Shown here one piece after another: positions 17,605 to 26,460 of a DNA stretch of 64,000 nucleotides. The stretch spans positions 124,001 through 188,000 of the forward strand of contig DASRFD010000150.1 in the NCBI GenBank assembly GCA_035651715.1. The letters run 5' to 3'. The number at the start of each line of letters is the position of its first letter. Positions within the stretch are counted from its first letter, which is position 1. The stretch comes from Nevskia sp035651715. Its GTDB lineage: Bacteria > Pseudomonadota > Gammaproteobacteria > Nevskiales > Nevskiaceae. The position numbers were made by a program, and so were the translations under genes. Under the pieces are notes generated by a model that was not told where the DNA came from, did no database searches, and worked only from the letters and a program-made list of their open reading frames with translations.

Positions 17605-17792
17605 GAAGTGTCCTGTGTCGGCTGCTGTGGCGCTCCATTTTAATCCCGCCCCGGCTTGCGGCTGCGATCCGCCGTCGCGGCGGAACCGCGGCGGCGCCCG
17701 ATCTGTCATTTCAGTGGCGGGCGGCGCCCCCCGGTTCCGGGGGAAGCCTCCGGTATCATCCCCACGCGACCGCAACGGCACCCCACCCGCCC

Positions 17793-19256
17793 ATGAGCAG
17801 CCCAGCCAGTCCCCCCGCCACCACCGGCGGCGCCGGCAACCCCGCGCGCCTGATCCCGCTGATCGTGGCCTCCGCGCTGTTCATGGAAAACCTGGACTCG
17901 ACCATCATCGCCACGGCCCTGCCGGCGATCGCGCGCTCGCTGCACGAGGATCCGCTGCACCTGAGCCTGGCGATCTCCTCCTACCTCCTGAGCCTGAGCG
18001 TGTTCATCCCGGTGAGCGGCTGGATGGCGGACCGCTACGGCGCGCGGCGGGTGTTCCGCAACGCCATCATCGTCTTCGTGCTGGGCTCGGTGGCGTGCGC
18101 CGCGGCGCAGAACATCGGCGAGCTGCTGCTGGCGCGGGCGGCGCAGGGCATCGGCGGCGCGATGATGGTGCCGGTGGGGCGGCTGGTGCTGCTGCGCCAG
18201 GTGCCGAAGAGCGAGTTGGTCTCGGCCATGTCCTACCTGACGGTGCCGGCGCTGATGGCGCCGATCTTCGGCCCGCCGCTGGGCGGCCTGATCGTGACCT
18301 TCGAGTCCTGGCGCTGGATCTTCCTGATCAACGTGCCGATCGGCGCGCTCGGCTACGCGCTGGTGACGCGCTACATCCGCGACAGCGCCGGCACCCTGCC
18401 GCAGGGCTTCGACCTGGCCGGCTGGATGCTGGTCGGCGGCGGCCTGGCCGGCCTGGTGCTGGGCTTCGAGAACCTGGGCAAGCGCGTGCTGCCGGCGGAG
18501 ATCCCGCCGTTCCTCGTCGTGCTGGGCGCGGCGCTGCTGGCGCTGTACGCGCGCCATGCCCGCAGCGATGCCTCGCCGATCCTGCGGCTGTCGCTGCTGC
18601 GCATCGCGACCTTCCGCGCCTCGGTCACCGGCGGTACCCTGTTCCGCATCGGCGTCGGCAGCTTCTCGCTGCTGATGCCGATGATGCTGCAGCTGGGCTT
18701 CGGCCTGAGCCCGCTGAACTCGGGCCTGGTGACCTTCTCCAGCGCGGTGGGGGCGCTGCTGATGAAGACCATGGCGCAGAAGCTGACGCGGCGCTACGGC
18801 TTCCGCCGCCTGCTGGTGTGGAACACGCTGATCTCCAGCGCGGCCCTGGCCGGCTGCGGGTGGTTCAGCGCGGCGACACCGCACCTGTTCATCATCGCCT
18901 TCCTGCTGGTCAGCGGCTTCTTCCGCTCGCTGGAGTTCACCTGCGTCAATACGCTGGCCTTCGCCGACGTGGAGGAGCGCGACATGAGCCAGGCGACGAG
19001 CTTTTCCAGCACGGCGCAGCAGCTGGCGCTGAGCATGGGCATCGGCATCGGCTCGCAGGTGCTGAACCTCAGCCTGGCGGCGCGCCACGCCGCCGAGCTG
19101 CTGCCGCGCGACTTCACCGCGGCGTTCTGCGCCGTGGGCCTGGTGTCGCTGTCGGCCCTGCTCAGCTTCCTGCGGCTGGCGCCGGACGCCGGCAGCAACG
19201 TCTCCGGGCACCGCATCGCGGTGGCGGACATGCCGACCCGCATCACGCACCAGTAG
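17793..19256 (+). CDS. MFS drug exporter, DHA2 (EmrB/QacA) family
   Basis: Inner-membrane proton-coupled exporter of 487 residues. Motif D1-like LDSTIIATALPAIARSL is in helix 1. Motif A is GWMADRYGARRVFR after helix 2. Motif C-like GPPLGGLIVTFESWRWIFLI is in helix 5, and WRWIFLINVPIG is the typical DHA2 signature. About 14 hydrophobic segments are expected for this family and size. There is no adjacent EmrA-type adaptor, so it probably works alone. The transported compounds are unknown. The next gene downstream encodes an alpha/beta hydrolase-like protein 88 bp away. Confidence 0.93.
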   Translation: MSSPASPPATTGGAGNPARLIPLIVASALFMENLDSTIIATALPAIARSLHEDPLHLSLAISSYLLSLSVFIPVSGWMADRYGARRVFRNAIIVFVLGSVACAAAQNIGELLLARAAQGIGGAMMVPVGRLVLLRQVPKSELVSAMSYLTVPALMAPIFGPPLGGLIVTFESWRWIFLINVPIGALGYALVTRYIRDSAGTLPQGFDLAGWMLVGGGLAGLVLGFENLGKRVLPAEIPPFLVVLGAALLALYARHARSDASPILRLSLLRIATFRASVTGGTLFRIGVGSFSLLMPMMLQLGFGLSPLNSGLVTFSSAVGALLMKTMAQKLTRRYGFRRLLVWNTLISSAALAGCGWFSAATPHLFIIAFLLVSGFFRSLEFTCVNTLAFADVEERDMSQATSFSSTAQQLALSMGIGIGSQVLNLSLAARHAAELLPRDFTAAFCAVGLVSLSALLSFLRLAPDAGSNVSGHRIAVADMPTRITHQ

Positions 19257-19344
19257 CGGCGTGGCTCATCCCCTGCGGTGAACTCGGGCCGCGCCGGCCG
19301 GTCCACTACAACAGTTCAACCAGCAGCAGCAGCGCCAGCCGACC

Positions 19345-20019
19345 ATGCCATCCTCGCCGCGCCCGATCGAGCCCGCCAGAGTGGTCAGCATCCCCGCCGG
19401 ACCGGCGGTGCTGCGGGGCGAGCTGACGCGGCTTCCGGCGAGCGACCGCTTCATCGTCTTCGCCCAGGGCTCGGCCGCCAGCCGCCACAGCCCACGCAAC
19501 CAGGCGGTGGCGCGCGAACTGCACGACACCGGGTTCGGCACCCTGCTGTGCGACCTGCTGAGCGACGAGGAGGAAGCGGCCGACGGCCGCACCAGCGCGC
19601 TGCGCTTCGACGTCGGCCTGCTGTCCGCAAGGCTGCTGTCGGCCACCCGCTGGCTGCGCGCGCAGTTCGGGCAGCTGCGCCTGGGCTATTTCGGCGTCAA
19701 CTCCGGGGCGGCCGCCGCCCTCGCCGCGGCCGCCGAGGACGAGCATGCGGTGGCCGCTATCGTGTCGCGCGGCGGCCGGCCGGACCTGGCCGGCGAGGCC
19801 CTGCCGCACGTGCGCGCGCCGACCCTGCTGCTGGTCGGCAGCCACGACGGAGCCCTGCTCGACCTCAATCGCTATGCCCTGGAGCAGCTGCGGTGCGAGA
19901 AAAGCCTGCACCTGATGCGAGGCGCCACCTACCGCCTGGAAGAACCCGCGGTGCTCGCCGAAATCGCCCGCCAGGCGATCGCCTGGTTCCGCCGCTTCAT
20001 GCCGCGGCAGCCCTCCTGA
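19345..20019 (+). CDS. dienelactone-hydrolase-like alpha/beta protein lacking the catalytic triad
   Basis: A protein of 224 residues closely following the small DLH-like family that normally reads GYFGASTGAAAAL. Here the elbow is GYFGVNSGAAAAL, so the nucleophile position holds Asn119 (Ser120 is one residue later). The histidine segment, normally PGATHLFEEPG, reads RGATYRLEEPA with Tyr196, and the oxyanion segment FAHGSGSSR reads FAQGSAASR. Asp168 (VGSHDGALLDLN) remains. The rest of the sequence (SRGGRPDLAG, RFDVGLLSARLLSATRWL) is well conserved, so the fold is intact but hydrolysis in the usual way is unlikely. It is probably a pseudoenzyme. Confidence 0.85.
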   Translation: MPSSPRPIEPARVVSIPAGPAVLRGELTRLPASDRFIVFAQGSAASRHSPRNQAVARELHDTGFGTLLCDLLSDEEEAADGRTSALRFDVGLLSARLLSATRWLRAQFGQLRLGYFGVNSGAAAALAAAAEDEHAVAAIVSRGGRPDLAGEALPHVRAPTLLLVGSHDGALLDLNRYALEQLRCEKSLHLMRGATYRLEEPAVLAEIARQAIAWFRRFMPRQPS

Positions 20020-20093
20020 GCCACGCCGAGGGCAGCGGCCCGGCGTAGCCAGTGCGCGGCGCGGATGAGATCAAGCGCACCCGCGCTCCGGCA

Positions 20094-21023
20094 TCAGCTA
20101 GACGGCGCCGAGCTCACCAGATTCCTTCCCCGGCGCTTGGCCTCGTACATCGTTGCGTCCAGCCGCCGCATGAATGAAGCCGCCGTGTCCGTGGAGTGGA
20201 ACTGGGCGACACCGAAGCTCGCCGTGACTGGCTGGCCCATTCCCGGGAAGGAACTTTGCATCAAGGCCACGCGGACGAGCTCGGCCTTCGCCTCCGCGAG
20301 GTCGAGCCGCGACTGCGGCAGCAGAATCACAAACTCCTCACCCCCGATCCGGCAAACGCAGTCGGTCGGCCGTGTCTGGGAACGCAGAAGCGCACCGAAT
20401 GCCGCGAGCACCGCGTCTCCCGCCATGTGGCCATGGCGATCGTTGATCTCCTTGAAGTGATCCAGGTCGCACATGATGGCGCTCAGCTCGCCGCCCGTCC
20501 TTTTGACCCTGCTGATCTCCGCGGCCAACGCCTGGTCGAAGCGGCGGCGGTTGCCGGTGCCCGTGAGAGGATCGGTCAGGGACGACTCCACGATCAGGGC
20601 CTCGCGCTGGCGGAGCGCGATGTTCGCTCGCGCCAGTTCCTGCTGCGCCTGGTGGAGCTCCTCGTTCAGCTGCAGCACCATGCCGTTGAGGCGCTCCAGT
20701 TCATCGATGCCGTACTCGGCCAGCAGGCGGATGCCATCGGGAGCTTTCCACACGTGCCCGTGCAGGGTGCGCAGCGGTCCAGCGTACGTTCCGATGGTCA
20801 GCAAGCCGCGATAGCCATCGCCGACCCGGTGCACCGTTTGCAGCAGACTCGCAAAAGAGGGCTGCACGAATATGGTGGCCACACGCTGCCCCGCCGCTGC
20901 GGCGGGCGTGCCCGGCAAGAGCCTCAGGAAGCCTGCATTGGCTTTCTCCAGCGTGCCATCCTGGCTGATGACGGCGGCGACCACCGTCTGCAGGCGGTCC
21001 AGTTCGACGGCGAAGGAGTTCAC
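20094..21023 (-). CDS. PAS-GGDEF diguanylate cyclase
   Basis: Synthesises c-di-GMP from two GTP. The start is the GTG at 21021-21023, chosen because GTGA overlaps the stop of the upstream cobalamin-binding gene, indicating translational coupling; this gives 309 residues. The N-terminus (about 5-110) is PAS-like (LQTVVAAVISQDGTLEKANA). A coiled-coil linker (LQLNEELHQAQQELARANIA) leads to the GGDEF domain from about residue 145. The active site is GGEEF at 227-231, and the inhibitory I-site is RPTD at 218-221. Both sites look intact, so active and feedback-controlled. Its input is probably the adjacent B12 protein. Confidence 0.93.
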   Translation of the reverse strand: MNSFAVELDRLQTVVAAVISQDGTLEKANAGFLRLLPGTPAAAAGQRVATIFVQPSFASLLQTVHRVGDGYRGLLTIGTYAGPLRTLHGHVWKAPDGIRLLAEYGIDELERLNGMVLQLNEELHQAQQELARANIALRQREALIVESSLTDPLTGTGNRRRFDQALAAEISRVKRTGGELSAIMCDLDHFKEINDRHGHMAGDAVLAAFGALLRSQTRPTDCVCRIGGEEFVILLPQSRLDLAEAKAELVRVALMQSSFPGMGQPVTASFGVAQFHSTDTAASFMRRLDATMYEAKRRGRNLVSSAPSS

Positions 21024-22087
21024 GCGGCCGCGGGCCTGCCGAGGAGGCTTTCGGCTACCTCGACCGCGTGCGCCGCGTCGGTACAAAAGCCGTCGGCCAC
21101 GGACGCGGACACCAATCTTTCCAGTTGCCTGACGGCCAGGCCGCCGACGATCACCCGCGGACGGGGGCCTGCGCTCAACCGCTTCATGAGATCGCGCACA
21201 TGCACCAGTTGCTGCGGAAAGCTGAGCGACAGGCCGAGCAAGTCCGGGCTATGCCGGGCGACCTGGGCCAGTATCGCCGGTGTCGGAACGTTGGGACCGA
21301 GGTTCTGCACTGTCCAGCCCGCCAGCTGAAGACTGTCCGCCACCATCTGCAGACCGATCGCATGGTGGTTGCCATCGACGCAGGCGAGCAAGGCCCGGTG
21401 TCCGTTCGATGCCGGCAGGCGCACCTTCAGCAGCGCTTCGCTCATCATCGATTGAACAATGGCGCTGGCAAGATGTTCCTGCGCCACCGACACCTGATTG
21501 CGCTGCCATCGCAGGCCGATGCGGTACAAGGCCGGCTGGATGAGGCGCTGTTCGGCTTCGACCAGGCTCGAACGGGCCACGCATTCGGTCAGCAGCTTCC
21601 TCGCCGCCGTGCGATCTCCCGCCAGGATGGCGTCCTCAAACTGCGAGGACTCGGGCCAGGCATCGGCCGCCACGGCCCAGGCGGGAACCTCGGAGGTTTC
21701 GGTCTGCTCGGCGCGGGCCAAAGCCTTGCGCAACGCCGCCAGGACCGCGGCGGCATCCGCCTGCGGCAGGCGAGCGGAGAAAAACGGGGCCAGCTGTTCC
21801 ATCGCCGAGCGAAGCTGCGCCGGTTGGACGCCGCGGGCCTGATGCACCCCCGCCAGCCATTTCAATCCGTCAACGAGCGGCTGGAGGGCGCCGAACTGCA
21901 GCACCGCGCGCAGCAATTCGAGCATCAGCGCGAAATCGCTGCTGCAAGCAGCCGGTCCGGATTCACCCGGATAAGCTTCGGCGCCGGTCGCGTAGAAGGC
22001 ATCGGCCGCAGTCCTGGCGGCTTCCATCTCCAGCTCCAGCAGCCGGTCGATGGATTCCGGGTCCAGAACCGGAGTGTCGATGTTCAT
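21020..22087 (-). CDS. cobalamin-binding domain protein with a CarH-type cap motif
   Basis: A soluble protein of 355 residues from the ATG 22085-22087. The C-terminal Rossmann-like B12 domain reads ACVDGNHHAIGLQMVADSLQ; His242 of H-x-x-G is at the position of the lower axial ligand, with Asn two residues before instead of Asp or Glu. It continues GWTVQNLGPNVPT and ends with an IVGGLAVRQLER segment. Directly before it is a four-helix cap with W194-x9-E204-H205 (WQRNQVSVAQEH), the W-x9-EH motif that shields adenosylcobalamin in the light receptor CarH. The N-terminal 150 residues are helical and unrecognised, with no MerR-type DNA-binding helix. It overlaps the diguanylate cyclase gene by four bases, so an effector output of c-di-GMP is likely. 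Light or B12 sensing is inferred. Confidence 0.85.
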   Translation of the reverse strand: MNIDTPVLDPESIDRLLELEMEAARTAADAFYATGAEAYPGESGPAACSSDFALMLELLRAVLQFGALQPLVDGLKWLAGVHQARGVQPAQLRSAMEQLAPFFSARLPQADAAAVLAALRKALARAEQTETSEVPAWAVAADAWPESSQFEDAILAGDRTAARKLLTECVARSSLVEAEQRLIQPALYRIGLRWQRNQVSVAQEHLASAIVQSMMSEALLKVRLPASNGHRALLACVDGNHHAIGLQMVADSLQLAGWTVQNLGPNVPTPAILAQVARHSPDLLGLSLSFPQQLVHVRDLMKRLSAGPRPRVIVGGLAVRQLERLVSASVADGFCTDAAHAVEVAESLLGRPAAA

Positions 22088-22287
22088 GTGTGGGCCAAGT
22101 GCTCTTTCCGGCCACGCTAGCAAGGGAGCCGCTGAGGGACCAATGATGCAGATCAAGCGGCAAGGGCCGGCGTCCGGGAATTTCGCGGCGCCGGGAGTGT
22201 CCAAGCTTGGCAATATCCAATAATATCCAGACCTTACGCACTCCAATCCCCGGCCCGTCATTATCCAGGGCGAGAAAGCGATGGCTA

Positions 22288-25200
22288 ATGGCTGACCAGG
22301 ATAACGAAGAAAGCAAGCCCATCGACTGCCTGAATATCGCAGTCCTCGGCGCCTCCGCCGGCGGCGTGGAAGCGCTCTCGACGGTGGTTGCGCACCTGCC
22401 GGACGAGCCGGCGTTCGCGGCCGTGGTGCTGATGCACCTGGCAGCGGACCAGGAAAGCCAGCTGCCGGAGATTCTCGCCAAGCAGGCGCGCTGGCCGGTG
22501 GAGCCGATTGCCGGCGGGACCCCGCTGCAGCACGGGCGCATCTACGTATTGACCCCGGGCACGGTGGCCAGCGTGCGTGATCGGCGGCTGCTGACCATGC
22601 CCAGGGCCGAGGGCCTGAGCCGGCCGATCGACGAGTTCATGACCGCCGCGGCGGACGAGGAGGAGGTGCGCGCCGCGGCGGTGGTGCTCTCCGGCATGGG
22701 GAGCGACGGCGTCGCCGGCGCGCGCGAGATCAAGGCGGGCGGCGGACGGGTCATCGCGCAGGAGCCGCGCAGCGCCCTGCATGGCGGTATGCCCGAGGCG
22801 GTGATCGCCGAGCAGCTGGCTGACGAGGTGCTGGCGCCCGAGGCCGTCGGTCCCGCTCTGCTGCGCTATTTCCAGTCGCGCAGCGAGCGCTCGGAAGTGA
22901 ATGACGCGCATGTCGAGGAGGCCCTGGCGCAGATCAAGCGCGGCCTCGGGGTCAACCTGGGCTACTACAAGGCGGTGAACGTGCGCCGGCGCCTGGCGCG
23001 CCGCGCCTTCCTGCAGGCCGGAGGCGACCTCGGCGCCTACATGCAGCGGCTGGAGGACGACCGCGAGGAGCTGAAGGCGCTGCGCGACGACCTGCTCATC
23101 GGCGTGACCGGCTTCTTCCGCGACCCGGAGTTTGTCGGCGCGCTGGAACAGCATGTCCTTCCGGAGCTGCTGCAGGGCAGCCAGGAGATCCGCATCTGGG
23201 TGCCGGCCTGCTCCACCGGCGAGGAGGCGTATTCGATTGCGCTGCTGCTGCATCACACGCTGGAGAGCGCCGGACTGCATCGAAAGATGCAGGTGTTCGG
23301 CAGCGACATCAATGACGAGGCGATCCGCAAGGCCCGCATCGGACGCTATGACGCGGCGGCCGTGGCATCGATCCCGCCGATGCTGCGCGAGCGCTACCTG
23401 GTGGCGGAGGAAGGTGCCTGGCGCATCGCCAAGCCGGTGCGCGAGACCTGCGTTTTCGCGACGCATAACCTGTTCGTCAACGCGCCGTTCTCCAACGTCG
23501 ACCTGGTTTCGGCGCGCAACCTGCTCATCTATGTGCGCAAGGCGGCCAAGCGCCATGCCTTCGAGGTGTTTTCCTACGCCCTGCGGCGCAACGGCAAGCT
23601 GCTGCTGGCGCCTTCGGAGGCGGCCGACCCGGAGCTTTTCGAAGACTACCAGCCGCAGCTGAGCCTGTACCGGCGGCGCCAGGTCACGCGGCCGCCCCTG
23701 CGCGGCTTCATTTTTGGCGAATCGGCTCCGACGGCAGTGACCGAGCGCCCGGAGGTGGCGGGGCCCTCGCTGGAAAGCGTCGTCGACCGGCTGGCCCTGG
23801 CGCGCTTCGAGCCCCCGGGCTTCGTCGTCGACACGCACGGCAGCGTGGTGCAGTTCCGCGGCGACACGGCGCACCTGCTCCAGCCCACCCGTGGAGACGC
23901 GGCGCTGTCGCTGGCCAAGCTGATCCATCCCGACCTGCAGGTGGATGTCCGCGCCGCCCTGATGGAGGCGGTGCACAGCAAGCTGACGGTGCGGCGCGAG
24001 CGGCTGCGTTTCGGCGACCGCCTGTGCACGCTTGAAGTGGTGCCGGTGCCGTCCGGCGGCGCGGAACGCTATTTCCTGGTCTCGGTCGACGACCGCGGCA
24101 GCACGCCGCCGCTGCCGGCGCCCGGTTCGCCCGACGGCCGCGCCGAGGACCTGGAGCGCTACGTGCGCGTGCTGGGAGACGAGCTGGAGCAGACCCGCGC
24201 CCAGCTCAAGCAGGTGGTGGTGGACTACGACGCCACCGGCGAGGAGCTGCGCACCGCCAACGAGGAAGTGCTGTCGGCCAACGAGGAACTGCAAAGCTCC
24301 AACGAGGAGCTGCAAGAGGCCAAGCGGAGCCTGGAGGGGGCCAACGCCGACCTCGGCACGTTGAACCAGCGCCTGCAGGAACGCAACGAGCAGCTCAGCG
24401 CGCTGAACGACGATTTGGGCAACCTGATCCGCGGCATCCCGGTACCGGTGCTGATGCTGGACCGCGACCGCTGCGTGCGCTACTTCACGCCGGCGGCGGC
24501 GGAGCTGCTGGGCCTGCACGAGTCCGACCTCGGGCGGCCGCTGCGCATCGACCCGGTGTTTGCGGACGGCGCGCTGGATGCGCCGCTGGACGAAGCGCTC
24601 GGGGAGCTGCGCCCGGTGCAGCGCGAAATCCAGGACGCCAACGGCCGCTGGTACGCGTTGCACGTGCGCGCCTACCAGACCAGCGAGAACCGCGTCGAGG
24701 GCGCGGTCTGCGCGCTGCAGGACATCCACGGCCTGAAGGTGTCGCTGGAAGCGGCCAACAGCGCACGGGCCGAGGCCGAGCGGGCCAACGCGGCGAAGAA
24801 CGATTTCCTCGCCCTGGTCAGCCACGAGCTGCGCTCGCCGCTGAACGTGATCGCCAACTGGGTGCAGCTGCTGCTGATCCTGAAGAAGGACCAGGGCGCG
24901 GACGAACGCGAGCGCAGGGGCCTGGACACCATCCACCGCCAATGCCAAAACCTGGCGCGGCTGATCGACGAACTGCTCGACATCTCGCGCATCACCAGCG
25001 GCCGCCTGGTGCTGGACCTGCGGCCGGTGGACCTGGCGGCGGTGGTGCGCGCCACGGTGGAGGCGCTGGAGCCGGGCGCCGACAGCAGGAAGGTGCGCCT
25101 GACCACGGCCGGGCTCAGCGACGAGTTGCGCATGGCCGGCGACACGCGCCGGCTGCAGCAGATCGTCGGCAACATCCTCGGGAATGCGCTGAAGTTCACG

Positions 25201-25935
25201 CCGGAAGGCGGCAAGGTGGAGGTGTCGCTGGCGCGCATCGGCACCGTGGCGGAACTGGCGGTCAGCGACACGGGCATCGGCATCGGCGCGGAGGAACTGC
25301 CGCGCGTCTTCGACCGCTTCATGCAGGCCGACATTTCCAAGGCGCGCAAGTACGGCGGCATGGGGCTGGGGCTGTCGATCGTGCGCAGCCTGGTCGAGGC
25401 CCACGGCGGCAGTGTGGCGGCATCGAGCGAGGGGCCCGGCAAGGGGGCGCGCTTCCTGGTGCGGCTGCCGCTGTCGCCCGGCATGCACATCGACAACGGG
25501 CCTCCCGCCGGCCCCGGCGCGCCGGCGGCGCTTTCGCTGAAGGGCGTCCGCCTGCTCGTCGTCGACGACGAGCCGGTCGGGCGGGAGGCGATCACCCAGG
25601 TGCTGCTGGCGCTCGGAGCCGAGGTGCAGGCGGCGGGCAGCGGAATAGAGGCGCTGGACCTGCTCGAGCGCGAGCGCTTCGACGCGCTGATCTCGGACGT
25701 TGCCATGCCCGAGATGACCGGGTACGAGCTGATGCAGACCATCCGCAAGAACGAGGGGGCACGTGCGGCGCCCGGAATTTACGCCGTGGCGCTGACCGGC
25801 TTTGCCTCGATCGGCGAACGCGACGAGGCGCTGGCGGCGGGATTCGACGCCCACTTCGCCAAGCCGCCGAACATCGAGGAAATCGCGGCGCGAATCGCCG
25901 CGGCCGCCGCGGCGAGGGCCTTGCGGTCGTCCTGA
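22288..25935 (+). CDS. hybrid CheB-CheR-PAS-histidine kinase-receiver signalling protein
   Basis: A 1215-residue signalling protein. Residues 1-190 are a CheB methylesterase domain with Ser23 (GASAGG), His50 and Asp140 (GMGSDG), lacking the usual N-terminal receiver. Residues about 200-460 are CheR methyltransferase, with IWVPACSTGEEAYS (about 303-316). A PAS-like region follows, then a long coiled coil (about 620-720: LRTANEEVLSANEELQSSNE), a second PAS (about 725-830), a HisKA domain with His846 (SHELRSPLNV), a HATPase with DTGIGIGAEELPRVF and GMGLGLSIV, and a C-terminal receiver with Asp1137 (ISDVAMPEMTG). The start is the ATG at 22288. It is divergent from the B12 and GGDEF pair. Partner receptors are not visible. 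Confidence 0.93.
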   Translation: MADQDNEESKPIDCLNIAVLGASAGGVEALSTVVAHLPDEPAFAAVVLMHLAADQESQLPEILAKQARWPVEPIAGGTPLQHGRIYVLTPGTVASVRDRRLLTMPRAEGLSRPIDEFMTAAADEEEVRAAAVVLSGMGSDGVAGAREIKAGGGRVIAQEPRSALHGGMPEAVIAEQLADEVLAPEAVGPALLRYFQSRSERSEVNDAHVEEALAQIKRGLGVNLGYYKAVNVRRRLARRAFLQAGGDLGAYMQRLEDDREELKALRDDLLIGVTGFFRDPEFVGALEQHVLPELLQGSQEIRIWVPACSTGEEAYSIALLLHHTLESAGLHRKMQVFGSDINDEAIRKARIGRYDAAAVASIPPMLRERYLVAEEGAWRIAKPVRETCVFATHNLFVNAPFSNVDLVSARNLLIYVRKAAKRHAFEVFSYALRRNGKLLLAPSEAADPELFEDYQPQLSLYRRRQVTRPPLRGFIFGESAPTAVTERPEVAGPSLESVVDRLALARFEPPGFVVDTHGSVVQFRGDTAHLLQPTRGDAALSLAKLIHPDLQVDVRAALMEAVHSKLTVRRERLRFGDRLCTLEVVPVPSGGAERYFLVSVDDRGSTPPLPAPGSPDGRAEDLERYVRVLGDELEQTRAQLKQVVVDYDATGEELRTANEEVLSANEELQSSNEELQEAKRSLEGANADLGTLNQRLQERNEQLSALNDDLGNLIRGIPVPVLMLDRDRCVRYFTPAAAELLGLHESDLGRPLRIDPVFADGALDAPLDEALGELRPVQREIQDANGRWYALHVRAYQTSENRVEGAVCALQDIHGLKVSLEAANSARAEAERANAAKNDFLALVSHELRSPLNVIANWVQLLLILKKDQGADERERRGLDTIHRQCQNLARLIDELLDISRITSGRLVLDLRPVDLAAVVRATVEALEPGADSRKVRLTTAGLSDELRMAGDTRRLQQIVGNILGNALKFTPEGGKVEVSLARIGTVAELAVSDTGIGIGAEELPRVFDRFMQADISKARKYGGMGLGLSIVRSLVEAHGGSVAASSEGPGKGARFLVRLPLSPGMHIDNGPPAGPGAPAALSLKGVRLLVVDDEPVGREAITQVLLALGAEVQAAGSGIEALDLLERERFDALISDVAMPEMTGYELMQTIRKNEGARAAPGIYAVALTGFASIGERDEALAAGFDAHFAKPPNIEEIAARIAAAAAARALRSS

Positions 25936-26051
25936 TTGGCGGGCGGAGAGCCGGGGGCGCCAACAGGGTCAGGCGGATCGCTCGTGCAAAAATGATCGCG
26001 CTCATTCGTGCTTGAAACACGAAAGCGATGCAGGATCAGGAGCTTGGGAAA

Positions 26052-26127
26052 TGGTGGCCGGGGACGGAATCGAACCGCCGACACGGGGATTTTCAGTCCC
26101 CTGCTCTACCAACTGAGCTACCCGGCC
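26052..26127 (-). tRNA. tRNA-Phe (anticodon GAA)
   Basis: 76 bases on the minus strand. Acceptor arms GGCCGGG and CCCGGCC pair fully, and CCA is encoded. The anticodon stem is GGGGA with TCCCC and the loop CTGAAAA, giving GAA. The D-arm is GCTCAGTTGGTAGAGC and the T-arm GGCGGTTCGATTCCGTC. The position next to yggX and mutY is conserved in gammaproteobacteria. Confidence 0.97.
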
Positions 26128-26169
26128 GCGCTGCGGAGCGCGCAATTAGACGCGAAAGCCCCCCTAACG

Positions 26170-26448
26170 TCAAGGTTTCGCGGGCGGGGGCGTGTAGTGG
26201 GTGCCGGTCAGCTCGCCGCCGCCGAAGAAGTACTTTTCCATCTCCTCGGCGAGGAACTTGCGCGCCGAGGCGTCGGCCAGGGCCAGGCGGTATTCGTTGA
26301 TCAGGCGGGTCTGGTGGGCGAGCCAGTCCTGCCAGGCCTGCTTCGATACGTTTTCGAAGATGCGCTGGCCCAGCGCGCCGGGAAGCGGCGGCTTGGCCAG
26401 ACCCTCGGCTTCCTGGCCGAGCTTGACGCAGTGGACGGTGCGGGACAT
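26170..26448 (-). CDS. yggX: Fe(2+)-trafficking protein YggX
   Basis: Small protein of 92 residues that protects Fe-S clusters from oxidative damage and helps move iron in the cytoplasm. It begins MSRTVHCVKLGQEAEGL with the conserved Cys7. The motif KPPLPGALGQRIFENVSKQA and the Trp-rich helix WQDWLAHQTRLINEYRL are characteristic. The C-terminal extension after EEMEKYFFGG is short. It lies 12 bp after mutY on the same strand, an arrangement known from Escherichia and Pseudomonas, and just before tRNA-Phe. Assignment firm. Confidence 0.96.
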   Translation of the reverse strand: MSRTVHCVKLGQEAEGLAKPPLPGALGQRIFENVSKQAWQDWLAHQTRLINEYRLALADASARKFLAEEMEKYFFGGGELTGTHYTPPPAKP

Positions 26449-26460
26449 CGGGTTTCCTGT

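Noticed and set aside
22285..25854. A very long open frame (about 1189 codons) on the minus strand opposite the CheB-CheR kinase
   Set aside because: It is rich in Arg, Gln, Val and His in a pattern typical of antisense frames in GC-rich genes, has no domain signal, and the plus strand encodes clear domains with catalytic residues.
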